Positions 1 to 7,746 of a stretch of 64,000 nucleotides of DNA are shown here, piece by piece. A model generated the notes under the pieces. The model did not search any database and was not told the origin of the DNA. It was given only the letters and a program-made list of their open reading frames with translations. Source of the DNA: Acidovorax sp. NCPPB 4044. GTDB taxonomy: Bacteria > Pseudomonadota > Gammaproteobacteria > Burkholderiales > Burkholderiaceae_C. Numbering within the stretch: position 1 is the first letter of the stretch; every line of letters starts with the position of its first letter. The stretch spans positions 4,990,001 to 5,054,000 of the forward strand of contig NZ_JAMCOS010000001.1 of the NCBI RefSeq assembly GCF_028069655.1, read 5' to 3'. Made by a program: the position numbers and the translations under genes.

Positions 1-839
1 TGGTGCGGGTTCTCGTTGGCCAGCGTTCCCTGCGTGACCAGCACCACGGTGCGGCCGTCGTCCAGCGTGTGCCACCACGGGGGCGGCTCGAAATCCCGGG
101 AGGGCGGTGCCAGCAGCGGGCCCACGAAGCGCACCGTGGCCGGCAGGTCGCTGCGCGGGTATTCGAAGGCTTCGGCGGTCAGCTGCAGGTACAGGTCCGG
201 CAGGGTGAACATGGCGTCTGCGAAGAACCCCGGCAGCGCGGGGCGCCCCAGTTGCATGAGCACGTGGTCGAAATGCCGCTGCACGTCGCCGAACACCGTG
301 CGCCGGACCGTGGCCTGCAGTGCCTGGTATTGCTGGCGCTGCAGTGCGGTGGCGGGGGGCGGCAGTCCCGATCCGAACATGGCGGTGTCGGTGCTGGAGA
401 GCGCCAGGGCGCTGATGCCCAGCGCCACGATGGCGGGCCGCGCGCTGCGCTCGCCGAGCAGCAGGGGCAGGGTGCCGCAGAACATGGTGTCGGTGACGAT
501 CGCATCGGCGTCGAAACCGCTGTCCAGGATGCGCTGCAGGCCCTCGCACTGCAGCGCCATGGCATCGGCGAAGAAGTGCCGCAGGCCGAACGCGATCCGT
601 GCGGGACCGGGCGGCAGCCGCAGCCGCTGCGGATAGAGCTGGTCGAGTTCGCGGTAGTCGTGGTCGATGCCGGGCAGCAGCGGGGTGAACGACGCCCCCG
701 TGGCCTCGGCCCGGGTGCGGAACAGGCTGCCGGTGTGGACACGCACCTCGTGCCCCAGCCCCACGAGGTACCGCGCCACGGCCAGGATCGGCAGCACGTG
801 CCCGGGCAGGGCCGTGGCGGCGAGGAGGTAGCGCGCCAT
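1..839 (-). CDS. Glycosyltransferase, MGT/UDP-glucosyltransferase-like (3' end beyond window)
   Basis: The reading frame begins at an ATG at 839 and runs open to the window edge, so only about the first 280 residues are visible. The N-terminus (MARYLLAATALPGHVLPILA) and the later VTQGT segment about 270 residues in are typical of the GT1/MGT fold that glycosylates lipids, polyketides or peptides (the EryCIII, RhlB and zeaxanthin-glucosyltransferase relatives). The nucleotide-sugar binding C-terminal half lies outside the window. It starts 14 bp after the stop of the NRPS gene on the same strand, so the two are very probably co-transcribed and it may glycosylate the NRPS product. That partnership is inference; the fold assignment is fairly firm. 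The acceptor and the sugar donor cannot be read from the sequence. Confidence 0.75.
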   Translation of the reverse strand, partial: MARYLLAATALPGHVLPILAVARYLVGLGHEVRVHTGSLFRTRAEATGASFTPLLPGIDHDYRELDQLYPQRLRLPPGPARIAFGLRHFFADAMALQCEGLQRILDSGFDADAIVTDTMFCGTLPLLLGERSARPAIVALGISALALSSTDTAMFGSGLPPPATALQRQQYQALQATVRRTVFGDVQRHFDHVLMQLGRPALPGFFADAMFTLPDLYLQLTAEAFEYPRSDLPATVRFVGPLLAPPSRDFEPPPWWHTLDDGRTVVLVTQGTLANENPH

Positions 840-853
840 GGCGGTACCGTGTG

Positions 854-3800
854 TCAGGCCAGGGCGGGGGCGGGCCGTTGCCCGGCCGCGTCGGCGACCC
901 CGAAGCCGAGGTTCTCGAAGTACCGCCGCAGCAGCTGCCGGTCCACCGACTGGATCGGTGCGCCCAGCGCCTGCAGCCGCGCCTGGGTGGCCGCCCCGCA
1001 GAGGATGGGCGGTACGGCGTCGGTGTCGTAGGCGCCCAGGATGGCGAGCAGGGCCGCCAGGTCCTGGTCCTGCGTCATGGCCAGCCGCATGTGCGCGTGG
1101 TGCAGCCAGGTGTCGAGGTCGGTGGGCTGCAGCGGCCGGCCGATCTGCTGGAAGACATCGCGCACATCCCCCACGTGCAATGGCTCCGAGCCGAGCAGGT
1201 GGAAGATCCGGCCCCACGATTCCTGCTGCTTCGACAGCCGCACGACGGCGCGCGCCACGTCGTCCACCGGGGTGAGATTGAGCGGCAGGTCCAGGTCGGG
1301 ATACATCTCCAGGTCGACATACAGCTGCGCCACGCGCCAGAACACGTCCGCCTGGTTGCAGGCCGCATGCACGTTGTCGCCGGTGATCGAGCCCAGCCGG
1401 TAGATCGCCACCGGCAGGCCACGTGCCTGGGCCGCGCGGGCGAGGCGGTCGGCCACCCACTTGCTCTGCGCGTAGCCGCCCACCAGGCCGGCGGGCGTGG
1501 CCAGGGGCGCCTGCTCGGTCACCACCGGGGTTTCGGGGTCGAGCCCGATCACGCCGAGCGTGGAGACATAGTGCATGACTTTCGGGCGCCCGCGCTGGGT
1601 CCACTCCAGCAGCGCGACCACGCTGTCCACGTTGGAGGGCTTCAGGCTCTCGTAGGGGTGCAGGTAGTCCACCTGCGCCGCGCAGTGGTAGATGGCATCG
1701 CATTCGGCGCAGATGCGCTGCATGGCTTCGTCGCTGACGCCGAGCTGCGGGGCGCCCAGGTCGCCGGTGACGATCTCCACGCGGGCGCCGTCCCAGGCGT
1801 CCGCCAGGTGGCGCTCCTCGAGCGCGCGCCGGATCTTCCGCGCACCCGCGGCCTCGTCGGCCGCACGCACGTGGCAGACCACGGACGCGGTGGTCTCGCG
1901 CAGCAGCGTGGCCAGCAGGTAGCTGCCGACGAAGCCGCTCGCGCCGGTGAGAAACACGCGTTGCGCCGTGGCCGGCGGCGCGGCCCCTTCGCGGCCGCGG
2001 ATGTGGTCGGGCAGCACGGTCTCGGCCTGCAGGTCCACGGGCGGGCGCTCGCCGCCGTTGTTCTCGATCCACGCGGCCAGCTCGGCGATGGTGGGGCGGT
2101 TGTACAGCTCGGCCGGCGGGAACTCCGGGTGCAGGCGCTCGCGCACCTGCATGCCGAGCTGGATCGCCATGAGGGAGTGGCCGCCCAGCTCGAAGAAGTT
2201 GTCGTGGATGCCGACCTGCTCGACCTTGAGCGCACGCGCCCACAGCTCGGCCAGCGTCTGCTCCGCTGCCGTGCGTGGCGCGGTGTAGGCATTGCGGGCC
2301 GTGGGCGCGGCGGGCGCCGGCAGCGCGCGGCGGTCCAGCTTGCCGGTCGGGCCCAGCGGCAGCGACTCCAGCGTGACGAATGCCGAAGGCACCATGTAGT
2401 CGGGCACGTGCTGCGCCACATGGGCCTTCAGCGCGAAGCTGTCCAGCGGCGCGCCATCGGCGGGCACGCAGTACGCCACGAGGAGCTTGCCGGCATGGGT
2501 ATCCTCGTGCACCACCACGGCCGCCTGCAGCACGGTGGGATGGCGCAGCAGCGTGGCCTCGATCTCGCCCGGCTCGATCCGCAGGCCGCGGATCTTCACC
2601 TGGTGGTCGGACCGCCCGAGGAAGTCCAGGCTGCCGTCGGCGCGCCAGCGCGCGAGGTCGCCCGTGCGGTACATGCGGCTGCCCGCCGGGCCGTGCGGGT
2701 TGGCGATGAAGCGCTCGGCCGTGAGAACGGGGCGGTTCAGGTAGCCCCGCGCCAGGCCGTCGCCCGCGATGTACAGCTCGCCCGTGACGCCGACCGGCAG
2801 CGGCTGCAGGCCCGGGTCCAGCACGTACATCTGTGTGTTCCAGATGGGGCGCCCGATCGGGATGCGTGCCAGTCCGGCGCCGTCCTGCGGCCCGCAGGCC
2901 CAGGCGGTCACGTCCACGGCCGCCTCGGTGGGGCCGTAGAGGTTGTGCAGCCCGCATTCGAAGGTCCGGTGGAACTGCGCGGCCAGCGGGGCGGGCAGGG
3001 CTTCGCCGCTGCAGATCACGCGGCGCAGCGTGGTGCACGACGCCGCCGCCGGGTCGCGCAGGAACACGTCGAGCATCGAGGGCACGAAATGCACGGTGGT
3101 CACCGCTTCCTGCGCGATGAGGCCGGCCAGGTAGCCGGTATCGCGGTGGCCGCCGGGCCGGGCGATCACGAGCGTGGCCCCCGAGATCAGCGGCCAGAAG
3201 AATTCCCAGACCGACACATCAAAGCTCGAAGGGGTCTTCTGCAGCACCCGGTCGTCGGCCTGCAGCGCGTATTCGGCCTGCATCCAGCGCAGCCGGTTGG
3301 CGATGGCGGAATGCGGCACCACCACGCCCTTGGGCTGGCCCGTGGAGCCCGAGGTGTAGATGACGTAGGCCGGGTGCGACGGCTGCAGGCCGGTGTGGAG
3401 CGGGGCCTCCGCGACGCCTTCGGCTTCCGGGCCGTCGGCGAAGAAACGGGGGATGCGTGCATCGAAGCGCTCCGACAGCGCGCCGGTGGTCATGAGGCAC
3501 ACGGGCCGTGCGTCTTCGAGCATGAAGGCCAGCCGGTCGGAAGGGAAGTCCGGATCGATCGGCAGATAGGCTGCGCCGCTGCGCAGCACCGCGACCAGGG
3601 CCACCACGAGTTCCAGCGAGCGCGGGATCGCGAGCGCGACGATGCGCTTCGGGCCCGCGCCCAGCGCGGTGAGCCGGCGGGCCCAGGCCGCGGCGCGCCG
3701 GTCGAGCTCGGCCCGCGTCATGGACTGGCCCTCGAAGCGCAGCGCGATCGCGCCGGCATCGCGCGAAAGGCCCTCGTCGATCAATTGCGCCAGGTGGGCT

Positions 3801-5179
3801 TCGGGTTGGGCGCGCGCCGTGTCGTTCCAGCCGCTCAGGAGGGTCTGGCGTTCGTGCGGGGGCAGAACGTCCAGCCGGCCGATGGCCTGCGCCGGCTCGT
3901 GGGCCAGCATGTCCAGCAGGCCCAGTAGCCGGCGCTGGTGGGCCGCCAGTTCGGGACCGGTGTAGAGAGCGGGGTTGGCGTCGAAGTCGATCTGCAGGTC
4001 CTGGCCGTTCCCGCACTCGTACATGAAGATGCCCAGATCCTGCGCGGTGCCGTTGGTGAGGTTGCGGAACGCGGCCGGGCAATCCCCGAAGCGCAGGTCG
4101 TAGTCGAAGGGCTCCACGTTGATCACCGTGGTGAACAGCTGCTGGTTGTTGGCCAGCAGGTCCAGGTCCTCGCGCAGGTGCTCGTAGCGGTAGGCCTGGT
4201 GCCGCAGGACCTGGCGCATCTGCCGCCCGACCTCGCGCAGCAGGTCGGTGAAGAGCAGGTCGGACCGCATCGCGAGCCGCAGGGGCAGTGCGTTGGCGAC
4301 CATGCCCGGCGCACGCCGCATGCGGTCGTTGTAGCGCGCGGTCACGGGCACGCCGATCACCAGGTCCGCCACCCCTGTCATCCGGTAGAGGTAGGCCGCG
4401 GTCGCCGCGATCAGGAACTGCGGGAACGTGCCGCCGTGCTGCTGCGCCGTGCCGCGCACCGCGGCCACCTGCGCCGCGGGCCAGTGGGCCGTGCTGCGCA
4501 GCAGGCCACCCACGTTGGCGCTGCGCCGGTCGGCCAGGCTCAGGGGCGCGGGCCGGTCCTGGAACCGCTCCATCCAGTATGCGCGGTCGCGGCGTGCGCG
4601 TTCGGAGCCGCGGTAGGCCCGGTCTTCGTCGATCAGCGTGGACAGCGGCGCCAGCTCGGACGCGGCGGGCGGGGGCGTGCCTTCCACCAGGGCGGTGTAG
4701 AGGTCGGACGCACGGCGCGCGAGCACGACGCCCGCGAAGCCGTCGAATGCGAAGTGGTGGCCGCGCTGGTACCAGATGTGCCGCTCGGGGCCCACCTGCA
4801 GCAGGGCGCTGAACCACAGCGGCCCTTGCACCACGTCCACCTGGCGCGCGTAGTCCTGCGCCATCCACTGCTCCGCCGCGGCCTCGGGGTGGTCGTCGCC
4901 GCGGAAGTCGATCACGGGCACGCTGCCGGAGAACCCGGGATCGACCCATTGCCGGGGGCCCTCGGGCGTGTCGGCCACGCGCAGGCGGATGGCGTCGGCC
5001 TCGCGGCACAGGGCCTGCAGGGCCTGCAGGAACAGCTCCGGCGAGAAGGGGCCGCGGATGTCGATGGCCTCGGCCAGATTGAAGTTGGTGTCGGGAGAGG
5101 CGAAGCGGGTGCCCAGCCACATTCCCATCTGGGCGGAGGTGAGCGCGAAGTGGTGGGCGGGAAGAGGAATGGCACGCAT
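854..5179 (-). CDS. Single-module non-ribosomal peptide synthetase, C-A(Ser)-PCP-reductase
   Basis: About 1441 residues. The ATG at 5179 is chosen because GGAG lies 8 bp upstream; in-frame ATGs at 5200 and 5470 lack a good ribosome site. Domains: condensation at 1-430 with an intact HHFAFDG motif (141-147); adenylation at about 460-960 with YTSGSTGQPKG (609-618) and the A10 lysine K947; carrier domain with GGHS (S1002); and from about 1074 an NAD(P)H-binding thioester reductase (TGASGFVG at 1078-1085, later YAQSK). The ten specificity residues read D-V-W-H-I-S-L-V-D-K, matching the EntF serine code apart from one conservative position. There is no thioesterase, so release should be reductive, giving an aldehyde or alcohol. 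With no upstream module, the C domain must take its acyl donor from elsewhere, perhaps an acyl-CoA or acyl-ACP. The product is unknown; a glycosylated N-acyl-serinal or serinol is a guess. Confidence 0.9.
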   Translation of the reverse strand: MRAIPLPAHHFALTSAQMGMWLGTRFASPDTNFNLAEAIDIRGPFSPELFLQALQALCREADAIRLRVADTPEGPRQWVDPGFSGSVPVIDFRGDDHPEAAAEQWMAQDYARQVDVVQGPLWFSALLQVGPERHIWYQRGHHFAFDGFAGVVLARRASDLYTALVEGTPPPAASELAPLSTLIDEDRAYRGSERARRDRAYWMERFQDRPAPLSLADRRSANVGGLLRSTAHWPAAQVAAVRGTAQQHGGTFPQFLIAATAAYLYRMTGVADLVIGVPVTARYNDRMRRAPGMVANALPLRLAMRSDLLFTDLLREVGRQMRQVLRHQAYRYEHLREDLDLLANNQQLFTTVINVEPFDYDLRFGDCPAAFRNLTNGTAQDLGIFMYECGNGQDLQIDFDANPALYTGPELAAHQRRLLGLLDMLAHEPAQAIGRLDVLPPHERQTLLSGWNDTARAQPEAHLAQLIDEGLSRDAGAIALRFEGQSMTRAELDRRAAAWARRLTALGAGPKRIVALAIPRSLELVVALVAVLRSGAAYLPIDPDFPSDRLAFMLEDARPVCLMTTGALSERFDARIPRFFADGPEAEGVAEAPLHTGLQPSHPAYVIYTSGSTGQPKGVVVPHSAIANRLRWMQAEYALQADDRVLQKTPSSFDVSVWEFFWPLISGATLVIARPGGHRDTGYLAGLIAQEAVTTVHFVPSMLDVFLRDPAAASCTTLRRVICSGEALPAPLAAQFHRTFECGLHNLYGPTEAAVDVTAWACGPQDGAGLARIPIGRPIWNTQMYVLDPGLQPLPVGVTGELYIAGDGLARGYLNRPVLTAERFIANPHGPAGSRMYRTGDLARWRADGSLDFLGRSDHQVKIRGLRIEPGEIEATLLRHPTVLQAAVVVHEDTHAGKLLVAYCVPADGAPLDSFALKAHVAQHVPDYMVPSAFVTLESLPLGPTGKLDRRALPAPAAPTARNAYTAPRTAAEQTLAELWARALKVEQVGIHDNFFELGGHSLMAIQLGMQVRERLHPEFPPAELYNRPTIAELAAWIENNGGERPPVDLQAETVLPDHIRGREGAAPPATAQRVFLTGASGFVGSYLLATLLRETTASVVCHVRAADEAAGARKIRRALEERHLADAWDGARVEIVTGDLGAPQLGVSDEAMQRICAECDAIYHCAAQVDYLHPYESLKPSNVDSVVALLEWTQRGRPKVMHYVSTLGVIGLDPETPVVTEQAPLATPAGLVGGYAQSKWVADRLARAAQARGLPVAIYRLGSITGDNVHAACNQADVFWRVAQLYVDLEMYPDLDLPLNLTPVDDVARAVVRLSKQQESWGRIFHLLGSEPLHVGDVRDVFQQIGRPLQPTDLDTWLHHAHMRLAMTQDQDLAALLAILGAYDTDAVPPILCGAATQARLQALGAPIQSVDRQLLRRYFENLGFGVADAAGQRPAPALA

Positions 5180-5740
5180 GGACTGCTCCGTTCGGTTCAT
5201 GAAAACGAGGGATGGCGAGACGGGCCGGCGGGCCCCGCCGGATGGGGGCGCGCAACCGCTGATCCGCGCCCTGGCGGGGCGCAGCGTGTCGGTGGCGTCG
5301 AATGGCCGTGATGAGGCACGAGTGCCCTCCCTCTCTGGATGAAACGGCACCTGGGGTGCTCTTTTCGCTAGGCGATCCGCGGTCTCAAGCGGGCGATGTG
5401 CGGCGCGATCTTGTAATCTTTTGTCGCTTGGGCGTATCGTGCCAAAAGCTTGATCCATATCAATGCGCAAAAATTTATGGGCCGAATAAGAGGGTCGGCT
5501 CTATAAATTCTGCGAATGGATTGGAAAGAAAAAGCTTGGTAAAAATTTATTGATCGAGGGCAGAAACAGGAGTGCTTGCACATCCGTCTGGCGGGCCGTG
5601 CCGGACACGGGCGCTGCAGAGTCCTTGGGCAGGAATGCAACGTTTTTGCCTCGCTGGGGGTAACCGCGTGCCCGGCAAGGCCGGCTTGTTGGCAAAATTT
5701 GTTGCAATTGGGCCGCGCGTCGCGGTTGACAGGAGTTCCG
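5180..5740. promoter_or_regulatory. AT-rich divergent regulatory region with a perfect FNR/Anr-type box
   Basis: This 561-bp gap separates the NRPS gene (leftward) from the chemoreceptor gene (rightward) and holds no convincing gene. Its central part (about 5400-5560) is far richer in A and T than its surroundings. At 5450-5463 it contains TTGAT-CCAT-ATCAA, a perfect dyad matching the FNR/Anr/CRP-family anaerobic box. A TATAAA hexamer at 5502-5507 is a possible -10 for rightward transcription, which would put the box near -60. Both genes would then have leaders of more than 200 nt. Which direction the box serves cannot be decided from sequence alone. Confidence 0.6.
5450..5463. promoter_or_regulatory. 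FNR/Anr-type binding site
   Basis: TTGATCCATATCAA matches TTGAT-N4-ATCAA at every conserved position. It lies in the divergent region between the NRPS and chemoreceptor genes, roughly 270 bp from each start codon. If real, it links either or both genes to low oxygen or respiratory state. Confidence 0.6.
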
Positions 5741-7576
5741 ATGTTTCGCAATTTTTCGATCAGGACGGGGCTGTTCCTGGTCCTCGCGTTTTTCACCGTG
5801 GCGCTGCTCGTCGCGATTGCAGGGGGCTGGATCGGCACCCGCTCCGGCGTGGCGGTGTCGGAAGTCCAGGCGCAGTTCTCCCGCGAGATGCTGGCGCTCA
5901 AGCAGGCGGAGATCCGCATGTGGGACAACCGCGTCGCGCTGGCGGTAGGCCACCGCAACATGCTGCGCGGCGACGCGCCCGCCAGCATCCGCGGCCAGAC
6001 GGAGCGGGCCGACAAGGCCATGCAGGACGCGGCGCAGATCCTGCAGTCCGTCTCGCAGGAGGTCGATGCCGAAGACCGGGCCCTGGCCGATTCGATGCTG
6101 GCCGCCTTCAAGTCCTATGACGTGCTGGTGCGCCGCGGCAGCGCGGGCCTGGCCTCGGGCAACGAGGCGGAGTACAGCGGCAAGGAGATCGTGGACCAGC
6201 GCAACCGGCTGCTGGCCGAAATGGACGGCCTGATGCAGCAGCTGTTCAAGGCGGCGCAGCAGCGCGGCCAGAGCCTGCGCGAAGACACCGTGCGCCTGCA
6301 GCGCACGTCCCAGGCGATCGCGGGCTTCCTGATCGTGAGCGGCCTGCTGCTGGCCGCCGGCTGCTGGCTGTTCATCCGCCGCCAGGTGCTCGCGCCGCTC
6401 GACGAGGCGGGCGGGCTGCTGGAGCGCGTGGCGCAGGGCGACCTCACGTCGCGCATCGAGGTGCGCTCGGACAACGAGATCGGCCGCATGCTCCAGGCCG
6501 CGCGGGCCATGCAGGAGGGGCTCGTGCGCATGGTCACGCAGGTGCGCCAGGGCGTGGAGGAAATCCGCACCGGCGCTCAGGAAATCGCCGGCGGCAATGC
6601 CGACCTGAGCGGCCGCACCGAGCAGCAGGCCGCGTCCCTGCAGGAGACGGCCGCCAGCATGGAGGAGCTGTCGTCCACCGTGAAGCACAACGCCGACAAC
6701 GCCCGGCTGGCCAGCCAGCTTGCCTCCGGCAGCATGGAGGTGGCGCGGCGCGGCGGATCGGCCGTGGACGAGGTGGTGGTGACGATGCAGGCGATCTCGG
6801 AGAGCTCGCGCAAGATCGCCGACATCGTCAACGTGATCGACGGCATCGCCTTCCAGACCAACATCCTCGCGCTGAACGCCGCCGTGGAGGCCGCGCGGGC
6901 GGGCGAGCAGGGCAAGGGCTTCGCGGTGGTGGCGGGCGAAGTGCGCGCACTGGCGCAGCGCAGCGCCGAGGCCGCCAAGGAGATCAAGGCGCTGATCGCG
7001 GACTCCGTCGGCAAGGTGGGCACCGGCGCCTCGCAGGTGGAGCGCGCGGGGGCCACGATGCAGGAGATCGTCGCCTCGGTGGAACGGGTCACCGACATCA
7101 TGGGAGAGATCTCGGAGGCCTCGCGCGAGCAGTCTTCGGGCATCGACCAGGTGAACCAGGCCGTGGTGCAGATGGACCAGGCCACGCAGCAGAACGCGGC
7201 GCTGGTGGAGCAGGCCGCGGCGGCCGCTTCGTCGCTGGAAGACCAGACCCGCCGGCTGCAGGCGGCCGTGGCGCAGTTCCGCGTGGCCGCGGGCGATGCC
7301 GCCATCGGTGCCCACCCCGCGGCTTCGCGGCCCGTGGCCCCGCAGGCACCACGCGCCCCGGCCCCGGCCGTGTCCTTGAACCGGGCCGTGCCGGCCCGCC
7401 CGGCCGCTGGGGGAGCCGCCGGGGCTCCCCGGCCTGCGCCCGCTCCGGCCAAGGCGGCCGCGCCCCGCAAGGCGAGCGCCCCGGCGCTGCCCCCGGCCAG
7501 GCCGGCGCCGGCAGTGGCACCCGCCCCCGCCAAGGCCCGGGCCGCGGGGCAGGACGACGATTGGGAAACGTTTTGA
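5741..7576 (+). CDS. Methyl-accepting chemotaxis protein with CheR-tether pentapeptide
   Basis: 611 residues; AGGAG at 5731-5735 sits 5 bp before the ATG. The layout is a Tsr/Tar-class receptor: membrane helix at about 10-32, a periplasmic four-helix-bundle type sensor without recognisable ligand residues, a second membrane helix at about 191-213, HAMP, and a long coiled-coil signalling domain containing the conserved hairpin tip ([20 protein letters not shown]). An Ala/Pro-rich flexible linker of about 80 residues follows and ends in DDDWETF. The terminal DWETF closely matches the NWETF pentapeptide that tethers CheR and CheB, so this is probably a high-abundance, methylation-competent receptor able to help others adapt. 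No chemotaxis kinase genes are nearby. The ligand is unknown. Repeat copy A lies 37 bp after the stop codon. Confidence 0.93.
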   Translation: MFRNFSIRTGLFLVLAFFTVALLVAIAGGWIGTRSGVAVSEVQAQFSREMLALKQAEIRMWDNRVALAVGHRNMLRGDAPASIRGQTERADKAMQDAAQILQSVSQEVDAEDRALADSMLAAFKSYDVLVRRGSAGLASGNEAEYSGKEIVDQRNRLLAEMDGLMQQLFKAAQQRGQSLREDTVRLQRTSQAIAGFLIVSGLLLAAGCWLFIRRQVLAPLDEAGGLLERVAQGDLTSRIEVRSDNEIGRMLQAARAMQEGLVRMVTQVRQGVEEIRTGAQEIAGGNADLSGRTEQQAASLQETAASMEELSSTVKHNADNARLASQLASGSMEVARRGGSAVDEVVVTMQAISESSRKIADIVNVIDGIAFQTNILALNAAVEAARAGEQGKGFAVVAGEVRALAQRSAEAAKEIKALIADSVGKVGTGASQVERAGATMQEIVASVERVTDIMGEISEASREQSSGIDQVNQAVVQMDQATQQNAALVEQAAAAASSLEDQTRRLQAAVAQFRVAAGDAAIGAHPAASRPVAPQAPRAPAPAVSLNRAVPARPAAGGAAGAPRPAPAPAKAAAPRKASAPALPPARPAPAVAPAPAKARAAGQDDDWETF

Positions 7577-7583
7577 GCCAAGC

Positions 7584-7611
7584 GGCGCAGGGCGCTGGAA
7601 GCACCTGCGCC
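7584..7611 (+). terminator. Hairpin downstream of the chemoreceptor gene
   Basis: GGCGCAGG (7584-7591) and CCTGCGCC (7604-7611) form a perfect 8-bp stem 7 nt after the stop codon, followed directly by repeat copy A. There is no long T-run, so it is either a weak terminator or an mRNA 3'-end stabiliser. Confidence 0.45.
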
Positions 7612-7613
7612 GA

Positions 7614-7660
7614 TTTGCTATTGAATATGTAGCAAACTATTCAATGAATCCGGCGGCATG
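7614..7660 (+). repeat. 3'-end intergenic repeat, copy A
   Basis: TTTGCTA and TAGCAAA form a 7-bp stem around a 9-nt loop, followed by CTATTCAATGAATC and the conserved CGGCGGCATG end. It lies 37 bp past the chemoreceptor stop, in the same orientation as that gene. Six relatives occur elsewhere in the window (B-G). Confidence 0.85.
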
Positions 7661-7746
7661 AAGCTTTTTTGACCTGAATATTGTCGCCGTTCCCCGGGCG
7701 CTGGCCCCGGCAGGTGCCCGGGGCTGCGCGGGGGGCCGCGCCGCCT

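Noticed and set aside
851..3928. A long plus-strand frame opposite the NRPS gene
   Set aside because: The translation is His/Gly/Arg/Gln-rich with no domain, while the minus strand has full NRPS motifs.
854..5179. The NRPS as an enterobactin-type EntF
   Set aside because: The serine code matches, but the release domain is an NAD(P)H-dependent reductase, not a thioesterase, and no ent genes are present.
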